Shown here: positions 42,032 through 49,988 of the stretch, piece after piece | Layout of the letters: the number at the start of each line of letters is the position of its first letter | Position numbering within the stretch: position 1 is the stretch's first letter | Assembly: GCA_009929845.1 (NCBI GenBank) | Contig: RZZM01000003.1 | Location: 1 to 49,988 of the forward strand | DNA: 49,988 nucleotides | From: Spartobacteria bacterium | Lineage (GTDB): Bacteria; Verrucomicrobiota; Kiritimatiellia; RZYC01 | Direction of reading: 5' to 3' | Translations under genes and position numbers: made by a program | The notes under the pieces: model-generated | The model's input: the letters and a program-made list of their open reading frames with translations, nothing else | Database searches by the model: none | Told to the model about the DNA's origin: nothing

Positions 42032-45000
42032 TTAGTCTTTTGCCTGCTTCACGCGGAAATCAAGGCCAAGGCTATGCATTTCTTTCATAAGCACATTGAA
42101 TGATTCCGGCATTCCGGCTTCCAGGGAATTTTCACCCTTCACAATCGATTCGTAAATTCGTGTGCGGCCCGTGAGGTCGTCGCTCTTGACCGTGAGCAGT
42201 TCCTGAAGCGCGTAGGCGCAACCATACGCCTCCATCGCCCAGACTTCCATCTCACCAAAGCGCTGACCGCCATATTGGGCTTTGCCACCCAGTGGCTGCT
42301 GGGTAACCAACGAATACGGGCCGACCGCGCGGGCGTGAATCTTGTCGCTCACCAAATGGTGGAGCTTGAGCATATACATCATGCCCACGACCACACGCTG
42401 ATCAAACGGCTCACCGGTCCGTCCATCAAAGAGCGCTGTTTTCCCGTCCAGGGTCAACCCCGCCTCTTTCATGCATTTCATCACATGTTCCTCGCTGATT
42501 CCGTCAAATACCGGCGTGGCCGCATATAATCCCAACTGATGGCAGGCCCAACCCAGATGCGTTTCCAGCACCTGACCGACATTCATACGGGACGGCACAC
42601 CCAACGGATTCAATACGATATCCACCGGAGTTCCATCCGGGAGGAACGGCATATCCTCTTCCGGCACAATGCGAGCGATAACGCCTTTGTTACCATGCCG
42701 CCCGGCCATCTTGTCACCCACCGACAACTTTTTCTTGCTGGCGATGTAAACCTTCACCTGCTTGATAATGCCCGGGTCCACTTCATCCCCGCTCTCCAGA
42801 CGATCAAGCGCCCGTTCCTGTTCGAGTTCAAGCTCGGAGAAACGCGTGGCAAACTCACTGATGATGCCCTGAATCTTGATCTGGATCGGACTGGGATCAA
42901 TCCCGATGTGACTATGGGCCGCCGCCAGCTTACGTAAAAGGGTCTTGGTAATCTTGCGGTTGGCCGGAATGATGATCTCACCGGTTTCAATATTCACCAC
43001 ATCCAGCGGAATCTTTTCGCCCAGAAGGATATTGCTCAACGCCTCGGTCAGGTCCTCGGTCAGTTGCTGGTACCGGGATTTGTAATCTTCCTGCACCTGC
43101 TTGGCCTGCCGCCGCTTTTCCGAAGGCGTCAGCTTGGTGCGCTGGATCGGATTACGGGCGGACACCTTAACATCCATCACGATGCCCGACGTGCCGCTTG
43201 GAACGGTCAACGACGTATCACGCACATCCGCGGCTTTTTCACCGAAGATCGCGCGCAGCAGTCGTTCTTCCGGCGCCAGTTCCGTCTCGCTCTTGGGGGT
43301 GATCTTACCCACCAGGATATCGCCCGGCTTCACTTCCGCGCCCACGCAAACCACGCCGCCGTGATCCAGGTTCGCCAACGCCTCTTCGCCTACATTGGGA
43401 ATATCCCGGGTGATTTCCTCGGGACCCAGCTTGGTATCACGCGCGCCACATTCAAATTCCTCAATGTGAATGGACGTGTACACGTCCTCTTTTACCAGCT
43501 TTTCGTTGATGAGGATCGCATCCTCGAAGTTATATCCGCACCAGGGCATAAAGGCGACCAGCACATTGCGTCCCAGGGCCAGTTCCCCGCAGGACGTCGC
43601 CGGGCCATCGGCCAGCACATCGCCCTTCTTGATGCGCATACCGCAACGGACCAGGGGTTTCTGGTTCATGCAGGTGCCCGCGTTCGATCGCATGAATTTG
43701 CGCAGATGATACTCCTGATAGTCTTCCTTGGGCGTCTTCTTCGTCGGCGCGTCACCGGTCTTGGAAACCACAATACGGTCCGCGGAGACATAGGCCACCT
43801 TGCCGGCTTCCGCCGCCAGGGTCATCACGCGTGAATCACGCGCCACGCGGCTTTCCATGCCGGTCGCCACATAGGGCCGCTCCGCCACCAACAGCGGCAC
43901 CGCCTGGCGCTGCATGTTCGAACCCATCAGGGCGCGGTTGGCGTCGTCGTGCTCCAGGAACGGAATCAAACTCGCCGCCACACTGACCAACTGCTTCGGA
44001 CTTACATCCATGTAATCCACGCGGTCATTCGGCACTTCCAGGAAGTCCCCGCGATAGCGCACAGACACCAGATCCCGCGTAAAGCGGCTCTTGTCGTCCA
44101 ACGGCGCATTCGCCTGCGCAATCACGAATTTTTCCTCTTCGTCCGCAGTCAGGTAATCCACTGTATCGGTCACCCGCCCCTTGACCACCTTGCGGTACGG
44201 GCTTTCAATGAACCCAAATTCATTGACCCGCGCGTAGGTGCTCATGGAAGAGATCAAGCCGATGTTCGGTCCTTCCGGCGTTTCCACCGGACAGATGCGG
44301 CCATAGTGACTGCTGTGTACGTCACGGACTTCAAACCCGGCGCGTTCACGGCTCAACCCACCCGGCCCAAGTGCGCTCAAACGACGTTTGTGCGTCAACT
44401 CGGCTAACGGATTGGTCTGATCCATGAACTGGCTCAACTGGCTGCGTCCAAAAAAGTCCTTCACCACAGCCGACAGGGCCTTGGGATTAATCAACTTTTG
44501 GGGCGTCAGTTTATCCACCGTCGTATCAAAGAGCGTCATCCGCTCCTTGACCAACCGTTCGGTGCGGGCCAGGCCGACCCGGCACTGCGCTTCGAGCAAT
44601 TCACCGACCGTTCGTACGCGACGGCTTCCCAGATGGTCAATATCATCGATCGTGCCTTCGCCACAGCGCAGGCCGATCAGATAGCGGATCGCATCAATCA
44701 GGTCTTCCTTCTCAAGCACGCGACAGTCGCTATCTTTCTCTTCACGCCCCAGTTTCTGCTGTATCTTGTACCGCCCGACACGACCCAGGTCGTAGCGGCG
44801 CGGATCAAAGAAGATACGCTTGATCAACTGGCGCGCGTTGGCGGGCGTCGGGGGATCGCCGGGACGCAGCTTGTGATAAATATCCTTGAGGGCCTCGTCC
44901 ACGGAATGCGTCGTATCCTTGACCACGCATTTGAGGAAGATGCCCTCATCCCAGGAAACATTTACCACATCCACTTTCTTGTATCCGGCGGCCTTCATTT

Positions 45001-45781
45001 CCTTGACCAATTCCTTGGTCATCGGATCATACTGGCGCGCCAGAATCGTCTGTGAATCGGTATCGATAATGTCGCTGCGGATCACACGGTTGGCCAGGCC
45101 CTCATCTTTAATCGTTCCAGACAGACTAATCGTCTCGAACGAGTAATAAAGGCCCAGCAGCTCATCGTCGGTTCCAAACCCAAGCGCACGTAAAAATGTG
45201 CTGGCAAGAAACTTGCGACGACGACGCTTACGGTCCAGATAGATATACATCAGGTCCGAGGTATCGAACTGAACTTCCACCCAGGAACCGCGGTCGGGGA
45301 TAATACGGAACGAATATAACAGGGATCCGTTGGTGTGCACGCTTTGTTCAAAGCAAATGCCGGGTGAACGGTGCAATTGACTTACAATGACCCGCTCGGC
45401 CCCGTTGATCACAAACGTACCCTGCTCGGTAATCAGGGGGATTTCTCCCATATACACATCTTCCTCACGCACTTCTTTATCCTCTTGAAGGCGGAAGGTT
45501 ACATACATGGGGGCCGCATACGAGCTGCCCTCCCGCAAACATTCGATGGCGCTCATCTTCGGTTCGCTGATTTCGTATTTCACAAAATCAAGCACACACT
45601 GCCCATCGTAGCTTTCAATCGGGAAAACCTCCTTAAAAATAGACTGGAGGCCTACCCGCTTCCGCTTGTTCTGGGCAATACCCTGTTGCAGGAAGTCCCT
45701 GTAGGAAGACGTCTGGATCTCAATAAGATCCGGCAATTCAATGACGTCTTTCAGTTTTCCATAGTTCGTTCTTTCGACCAT
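42032..45781 (-). CDS. rpoB: DNA-directed RNA polymerase subunit beta
   Basis: 1249 aa; [49 protein letters not shown] and [13 protein letters not shown]. Confidence 0.99.
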   Translation of the reverse strand: MVERTNYGKLKDVIELPDLIEIQTSSYRDFLQQGIAQNKRKRVGLQSIFKEVFPIESYDGQCVLDFVKYEISEPKMSAIECLREGSSYAAPMYVTFRLQEDKEVREEDVYMGEIPLITEQGTFVINGAERVIVSQLHRSPGICFEQSVHTNGSLLYSFRIIPDRGSWVEVQFDTSDLMYIYLDRKRRRRKFLASTFLRALGFGTDDELLGLYYSFETISLSGTIKDEGLANRVIRSDIIDTDSQTILARQYDPMTKELVKEMKAAGYKKVDVVNVSWDEGIFLKCVVKDTTHSVDEALKDIYHKLRPGDPPTPANARQLIKRIFFDPRRYDLGRVGRYKIQQKLGREEKDSDCRVLEKEDLIDAIRYLIGLRCGEGTIDDIDHLGSRRVRTVGELLEAQCRVGLARTERLVKERMTLFDTTVDKLTPQKLINPKALSAVVKDFFGRSQLSQFMDQTNPLAELTHKRRLSALGPGGLSRERAGFEVRDVHSSHYGRICPVETPEGPNIGLISSMSTYARVNEFGFIESPYRKVVKGRVTDTVDYLTADEEEKFVIAQANAPLDDKSRFTRDLVSVRYRGDFLEVPNDRVDYMDVSPKQLVSVAASLIPFLEHDDANRALMGSNMQRQAVPLLVAERPYVATGMESRVARDSRVMTLAAEAGKVAYVSADRIVVSKTGDAPTKKTPKEDYQEYHLRKFMRSNAGTCMNQKPLVRCGMRIKKGDVLADGPATSCGELALGRNVLVAFMPWCGYNFEDAILINEKLVKEDVYTSIHIEEFECGARDTKLGPEEITRDIPNVGEEALANLDHGGVVCVGAEVKPGDILVGKITPKSETELAPEERLLRAIFGEKAADVRDTSLTVPSGTSGIVMDVKVSARNPIQRTKLTPSEKRRQAKQVQEDYKSRYQQLTEDLTEALSNILLGEKIPLDVVNIETGEIIIPANRKITKTLLRKLAAAHSHIGIDPSPIQIKIQGIISEFATRFSELELEQERALDRLESGDEVDPGIIKQVKVYIASKKKLSVGDKMAGRHGNKGVIARIVPEEDMPFLPDGTPVDIVLNPLGVPSRMNVGQVLETHLGWACHQLGLYAATPVFDGISEEHVMKCMKEAGLTLDGKTALFDGRTGEPFDQRVVVGMMYMLKLHHLVSDKIHARAVGPYSLVTQQPLGGKAQYGGQRFGEMEVWAMEAYGCAYALQELLTVKSDDLTGRTRIYESIVKGENSLEAGMPESFNVLMKEMHSLGLDFRVKQAKD

Positions 45782-45785
45782 ACGT

Positions 45786-45835
45786 CAACCCTCAGGTTGT
45801 TAATATATTCCATCCATCCGCCATAAAATGGCGGA
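45786..45835. promoter_or_regulatory. Two hairpins in the rplL-rpoB intergenic region (candidate attenuator/processing/translation-control structures)
   Basis: TCCGCCAT-AAA-ATGGCGGA (45817-45835), a perfect 8-bp stem, and CAACC-CTCA-GGTTG (45786-45799), a 5-bp stem overlapping the rpoB SD. Confidence 0.55.
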
Positions 45836-45883
45836 CGACACCCGTCTGTTTTCCAGCCTTGCCAATGCAACAAGCCGCGACTG

Positions 45884-46330
45884 TTATTTGATTTCCACGG
45901 TAGCGCCAGCCGCTTCCAGTTTTTCCTTCACCTGGTCGGCTTCTTCCTTGGTCACGCCTTCCTTAACCGGTTTCGGCGCATTGTCGACGAGTTCTTTTGC
46001 TTCCTTGAGGCCCAAACTTGTCAGCGCGCGAATTTCTTTGATCACCTGGATCTTGGACGAACCCGCGGCGGTCAGAACGACTGTAAACTCCGTCTGTTCT
46101 TCCGCGTCGGCGGCGTCTGCGCCACTAGCCGCGCCACCGGCGGGCATCATGGCAACCGGAGCTGCCGCGGACACACCCAGACGGTCTTCTAACGCTTTTA
46201 CAAGTTTGCTGAGTTCCAGGACGCTGATCGTTTCGATCCAGTCCACAAACTCGGCCATTTTACCTTCAAGCTGGACAGATGCCCCGCTTTCCTTCTGCTC
46301 TACTTTTTCTTCTACTACTGCTTCAGCCAT
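45884..46330 (-). CDS. rplL: 50S ribosomal protein L7/L12
   Basis: [68 protein letters not shown]. Confidence 0.98.
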   Translation of the reverse strand: MAEAVVEEKVEQKESGASVQLEGKMAEFVDWIETISVLELSKLVKALEDRLGVSAAAPVAMMPAGGAASGADAADAEEQTEFTVVLTAAGSSKIQVIKEIRALTSLGLKEAKELVDNAPKPVKEGVTKEEADQVKEKLEAAGATVEIK

Positions 46331-46359
46331 GACTTATTCCTCCTAAAGCCGCATGCACA

Positions 46360-46881
46360 TTACTTCAGTTGTTTTTCGTTTTTTTCCTGAATGGCTTTCA
46401 ACACGTATACGATACTGGCCATCTTCTGCTGCATCACGCCCATCAACTGGGTCATCGGCGCCGCCAATGTGCCCAGCAGTTGGGCCTGCATCACCGGTTT
46501 CGGTGGCAGATCCGCCAGTTTCTTTACGTCATCAGCCGAAAGTATTACGCCCTCTAACGCGCCAACCTTCAATACGGGCAGCTTGTTTTCTCGGATGAAA
46601 TCCTTGAGGACTTTCGCGGTCGCAACCACATCTCCGTCCCCGACGATCATCGCGCTGGGGCCTTTGAGGGTCTCTTCCATATCATAATTCATTTCGCGAG
46701 CTACATGACGGAACATGCGGTTCTTGACAACACGCACATGCGCCTGCACCCCGTGCAGGCGATTCCGCAGATCTTCCGTCTGGGACACCGTCAATCCACG
46801 GTAATCCGTCAGAATGACAAACAACGACCCTTTGACTTCGTTCCTGATTTGCTCAACGATAGACTTTTTTTCCGGTCTCAT
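46360..46881 (-). CDS. rplJ: 50S ribosomal protein L10
   Basis: MRPEKKSIVEQIRNEVKGSLFVILTDYRGLTVSQTEDLRNRLHG...LPVLKVGALEGVILSADDVKKLADLPPK. Confidence 0.96.
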   Translation of the reverse strand: MRPEKKSIVEQIRNEVKGSLFVILTDYRGLTVSQTEDLRNRLHGVQAHVRVVKNRMFRHVAREMNYDMEETLKGPSAMIVGDGDVVATAKVLKDFIRENKLPVLKVGALEGVILSADDVKKLADLPPKPVMQAQLLGTLAAPMTQLMGVMQQKMASIVYVLKAIQEKNEKQLK

Positions 46882-46893
46882 AATCGTTCTTCC

Positions 46894-47589
46894 TTATGCC
46901 GCGACTTCGCGCATGTTAATGTGCAGCCCCGGACCCATGGTGGACGACAGCGTACACCGCTTGATATAAATCCCTTTGGCCGCCGAAGGCTTGGCCGCCC
47001 TGATGGACTCGATGACCGCCTGGCAGTTTTCATTCAGGGCTTCCGCCGTGAATGAAATACGCCCGAAAGGCACCATCACATTGCCGTGACGGTCCATCTT
47101 GAACTCCACACGACCGGCCTGTACCTGCTGTACCGCCGAGCCGGTGTCGTCCGTGACCGTCCCGGTCTTCGGATTCGGCATCAACCCGCGCGGGCCAAGA
47201 ATCTTACCCAGTTTGCGGACTTCCTTCATCGCGTCCGGCGTAGCCACGGCTACGTCAAAATCAGTCCATCCGCCCTTGACCTTTTCGATCAAGTCATCCA
47301 TGCCCACTTCCATGGCGCCGGCCTCGCGGGCGGCATCAGCGGCCGGTCCCGTGGCGAAGACAATCACGCGCACATGTTTGCCGGTTCCGTTGGGAAGGGC
47401 GACCGTGCCGCGGACCATCTGGTCTGATTTTGTGGGATCGACGCCCAGGCGGAAGGCGATCTCGGCCGTCTCATCAAATTTCACCTGAGTATGTTCCTTC
47501 AGGAAATTGATGGCGTCCATGACGCTGTATTCCGCGCCCTGCGCGATCTGTTCTTTCACTTTTTTTAGTCTTTTTCCGTTTTTGGCCAT
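46894..47589 (-). CDS. rplA: 50S ribosomal protein L1
   Basis: AEIAFRLGVDPTKSDQMVRGTVALPNGTGKHVRVIVFA...LGPRGLMPNPKTGTVTDD. Confidence 0.97.
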   Translation of the reverse strand: MAKNGKRLKKVKEQIAQGAEYSVMDAINFLKEHTQVKFDETAEIAFRLGVDPTKSDQMVRGTVALPNGTGKHVRVIVFATGPAADAAREAGAMEVGMDDLIEKVKGGWTDFDVAVATPDAMKEVRKLGKILGPRGLMPNPKTGTVTDDTGSAVQQVQAGRVEFKMDRHGNVMVPFGRISFTAEALNENCQAVIESIRAAKPSAAKGIYIKRCTLSSTMGPGLHINMREVAA

Positions 47590-47591
47590 CG

Positions 47592-48014
47592 TTATATCAC
47601 CTCAATGCCCATGCTACGCGCGGTACCTTCGATCATTTTAACGGCTCGTGCGGTCTCGCGCGCGTTCAGGTCCTTTTCCTTGGTCTTCACGATCTCTTCC
47701 AACTGGTCCCGTGTGACCTTTCCGACCTTGTCACGGTTCGGCTGGGCGGATCCCTTTGCGATCCCCACGGCGCGCTTCAACAGGGTCGCCGCCGGAGGGC
47801 TCTTCGTAATAAATGTGAATGACTTGTCCTGGTAGACGGAAATCACCACGGGGATCACCAGTCCGGCCTGCGACTGCGTCGCTGCGTTGAATGCCTTGCA
47901 GAACTCCATGATGTTCACACCCTGCTGACCCAGCGCCGGCCCTACGGGAGGTGCCGGATTCGCCGCGCCGGCGGGTATCTGCAATTTAATAATTCCTGTG
48001 ATCTTTTTTGCCAT
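47592..48014 (-). CDS. rplK: 50S ribosomal protein L11
   Basis: [39 protein letters not shown]. Confidence 0.98.
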   Translation of the reverse strand: MAKKITGIIKLQIPAGAANPAPPVGPALGQQGVNIMEFCKAFNAATQSQAGLVIPVVISVYQDKSFTFITKSPPAATLLKRAVGIAKGSAQPNRDKVGKVTRDQLEEIVKTKEKDLNARETARAVKMIEGTARSMGIEVI

Positions 48015-48037
48015 ATCTTTTCACCTGATCAGGCTTG

Positions 48038-48595
48038 TTATGTTCGTTCAACCTGCCAATATTCCAGTTCCACCGGCGCCGACCGCCCAAAGATCGACAC
48101 CGATATTTTCAGTTTACCGCGATCCGGATCCACTTCCTCAATGACTCCATTGAAGTTAAGAAACGGGCCATCATTGATCTTCACCGTCTCGCCCGGCTCA
48201 AAGGTAACCTTCGGTTGAATCTTCTCCTTCTTGTCTTCCATCTGCCGCAGGATCACGTCCACCTCATCCTGCCGCAACGGTACGGGGCGCTCCCCGCCAA
48301 TAAAACCGATAATGCCCGGCGTCTCCTGGATGAAATACCAGGACCGTTCATGCAAATTATGTTCGCCGTCGTATAAAGCCATATGTGTCAACACGTACCC
48401 CGGATAAAACTTGCGCGTGGTCGTCGTCTTTTTCCCTTTTTTGACTTCCGAGACCTTCTCGGTGGGGATCAATACCTCATCAATGAAGTCTTCCATCTCT
48501 TCAAGTTTAAGACGCCGTTCAATACTCTCTTTGACCTTGTTCTCCTGGCCAGATAGCGTATGCAACACAAACCACTGTTTTTCCATCTCGCTCAC
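48038..48595 (-). CDS. nusG: Transcription termination/antitermination protein NusG
   Basis: KQWFVLHTLSGQENKVKESIERR...FYPGYVLTHM...VKINDGPFLNFNGVIEEVDPDRGKLKISVSIFGRSAPVELEYWQVE. Confidence 0.97.
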   Translation of the reverse strand: MSEMEKQWFVLHTLSGQENKVKESIERRLKLEEMEDFIDEVLIPTEKVSEVKKGKKTTTTRKFYPGYVLTHMALYDGEHNLHERSWYFIQETPGIIGFIGGERPVPLRQDEVDVILRQMEDKKEKIQPKVTFEPGETVKINDGPFLNFNGVIEEVDPDRGKLKISVSIFGRSAPVELEYWQVERT

Positions 48596-48612
48596 CGTAG
48601 TATCCCGGGTTC

Positions 48613-48816
48613 CTATCTGATTATTAAACTAAGTATCTGCATGACGATTCCGTCACTCAGCCCGACGTAGGTCCCCAGTATGACTACCGAAATAATCACA
48701 ATCATGGTCGACTCAATCAATTCAGGCCGTGTGGGCCACGCACATTTCTTCAGTTCCACTTGGACTTCCTGCAGGAATGTGCGCATCCCTGTTACCATCT
48801 CGCCAGGTTTTTTCAT
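48613..48816 (-). CDS. secE: Preprotein translocase subunit SecE
   Basis: MKKPGEMVTGMRTFLQEVQVELKKCAWPTRPELIESTMIVIISVVILGTYVGLSDGIVMQIL; the upstream-extended ORF overlaps the tRNA, so the start is set at 48816. Confidence 0.93.
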   Translation of the reverse strand: MKKPGEMVTGMRTFLQEVQVELKKCAWPTRPELIESTMIVIISVVILGTYVGLSDGIVMQILSLIIR

Positions 48817-48852
48817 CGTTGAACTTTCCCAACTTGTTTGTTGTACACAGCA

Positions 48853-48929
48853 TGGCAGGCCAGGAGGGAATCGAACCCCCAACACCCGGTTTTGGAGACC
48901 GGTGCTCTGCCAAATTGAGCTACTGGCCT
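48853..48929 (-). tRNA. tRNA-Trp (anticodon CCA), CCA tail encoded
   Basis: AGGCCAGTAGCTCAATTTGGCAGAGCACCGGTCTCCAAAACCGGGTGTTGGGGGTTCGATTCCCTCCTGGCCTGCCA; 7-bp acceptor stem AGGCCAG/CTGGCCT, GGTTCGATTCC T-arm. Confidence 0.97.
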
Positions 48930-48950
48930 ACGACCATTCTATCCACATGG

Positions 48951-49103
48951 TTACTTAATCTCGCGATGAACAGTATGCTCCCGATCAAAGCGGCAGTACT
49001 TCTTCTTCTCAATGCGGTCTGGTGTGAGGCGCTTGTCTTTCGTGGTCGTATAATTGCGCCTCTTACACTTCTGGCATGCTAGCGTTATAATTTCTCTCGG
49101 CAT
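48951..49103 (-). CDS. rpmG: 50S ribosomal protein L33, not in the ORF track
   Basis: Manual translation: [50 protein letters not shown]; between tuf and tRNA-Trp/secE. Confidence 0.95.
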   Translation of the reverse strand: MPREIITLACQKCKRRNYTTTKDKRLTPDRIEKKKYCRFDREHTVHREIK

Positions 49104-49151
49104 GGTTACACCCGGACTTCTTCCGTCCCGGCCTCGGGACGCGCGAAAAAC

Positions 49152-49184
49152 CGGAAGGCCCGCGCTCCGCGCGGGCCCCTCCGT
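49152..49184 (-). terminator. Rho-independent-type terminator after tuf
   Basis: GGCCCGCGC-GGA-GCGCGGGCC (49157-49177) with outer CGGA/TCCG pairing, followed on the minus strand by CCGGTTTTT. Confidence 0.75.
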
Positions 49185-49193
49185 GAAATTTCA

Positions 49194-49988
49194 CTATTCA
49201 ATAATTTCAGTTACCCGACCGGCGCCCACAGTGCGGCCACCTTCGCGGATGGCGAAACGCATGTGCGCTTCCATGGCGATCGGCGTGATCAACGTTACAT
49301 TCATCGTGACGTTGTCACCCGGCATAACCATCTCAACGCCTTCCGGCAGTACGATGTCGCCCGTCACGTCCGTCGTGCGGAAGTAAAACTGGGGACGGTA
49401 GCCTTTGAAGAAGGGCGTGTGACGGCCACCTTCCTCTTTGCTCAGGACGTATACTTCACCCATGAATTTGGTGTGCGGGGTGATCGAGCCCGGCTTGGCC
49501 AACACCTGGCCGCGCTCCACTTCGTCCTTCTTGACGCCGCGCAGCAGACAACCCACGTTGTCGCCGGCGCGACCTTCATCCAACAGCTTGCGGAACATCT
49601 CGACACCCGTGCAGGTAGTCTTGACGGTGTCGCGCAACCCGACAATGGCGACTTCTTCGCCCACTTTGACAACGCCACGCTCGATACGACCGGTAACCAC
49701 CGTGCCACGACCTTCAATGGAGAAGACGTCTTCGATGGGCATCAGGAACGGCTGATCAATCGGACGGGCCGGCTCTTCCACAAAGCTGTCCAGCGCTTCC
49801 ATCAGCTCCTGGATGCATTTGGCCGCTTCGCCACTCGGGTCTTCCGTCGCTTTCAACGCGGAACCGCGAATGATCGGCGTGTCGTCGCCCGGAAATTCAT
49901 ACTTGCTCAACAGCTCGCGAACTTCCAGTTCCACGAGGTCCAGCAGTTCCGGATCGTCAACCGTGTCTACTTTATTAAGGAAAACAAC
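49194..49988 (-). CDS. tuf: Elongation factor Tu, 5' part truncated by the window edge
   Basis: [47 protein letters not shown]...; reading frame stays open to the window end. Confidence 0.98.
   Translation of the reverse strand, partial: VVFLNKVDTVDDPELLDLVELEVRELLSKYEFPGDDTPIIRGSALKATEDPSGEAAKCIQELMEALDSFVEEPARPIDQPFLMPIEDVFSIEGRGTVVTGRIERGVVKVGEEVAIVGLRDTVKTTCTGVEMFRKLLDEGRAGDNVGCLLRGVKKDEVERGQVLAKPGSITPHTKFMGEVYVLSKEEGGRHTPFFKGYRPQFYFRTTDVTGDIVLPEGVEMVMPGDNVTMNVTLITPIAMEAHMRFAIREGGRTVGAGRVTEIIE

Noticed and set aside
48722-48913. ORFs running through the tRNA-Trp region, including an upstream-extended SecE
   Set aside because: They overlap the clear tRNA-Trp gene; SecE is better started at 48816.
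48951-49103. L33 with three cysteines (C10, C13, C38) as a novel zinc site
   Set aside because: L33 frequently shows partial loss of its zinc ligands, so this is more likely ordinary variation.

Overview
The window carries one long minus-strand cluster of translation and transcription genes (about 19.9-50 kb) followed by a shorter accessory segment (about 0-19.8 kb). Read in transcription order from the right edge, the cluster is: tuf (truncated by the window) - rpmG - tRNA-Trp - secE - nusG - rplK - rplA - rplJ - rplL - rpoB - rpoC - rpsL - rpsG - fusA - rpsJ - rplC - rplD - rplW - rplB - rpsS - rplV - rpsC - rplP - rpmC - rpsQ - rplN - rplX - rplE - rpsN(zinc type) - rpsH - rplF - rplR - rpsE - rplO - secY - adk - infA - rpmJ - rpsM - rpsK - rpsD - rpoA - rplQ - terminator. 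It is the conserved str/S10/spc/alpha super-cluster, apparently without rpmD (L30) and map. The accessory segment holds typA/bipA, a LexA-DNA-binding-domain/UmuD-like repressor with a Y-family polymerase behind a promoter containing GAAC-N4-GTTC, an uncharacterised 424-436 aa ORF, a CsgG/PEGA-like protein, a DUF456-like membrane protein, a 3819-aa secreted protein built from eight parallel beta-helix modules, and a small lipoprotein. The beta-helix protein style and the missing L30 suggest a PVC-group bacterium, possibly Kiritimatiellota/Verrucomicrobia-like; this is an inference. Most of the window is ordinary core genome. The observations most worth follow-up are the self-regulated LexA/UmuD-DinB cassette, the 8-module giant protein next to a lipoprotein resembling its C-terminal domain, ribosomal protein S11 with a repeat-bearing ~115-aa N-terminal extension, a 257-bp hairpin-rich gap inside the S10 operon, and a ~30-bp palindrome in the 5' coding part of fusA. 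I found no CRISPR array, complete insertion sequence, rRNA gene or clear phage segment.
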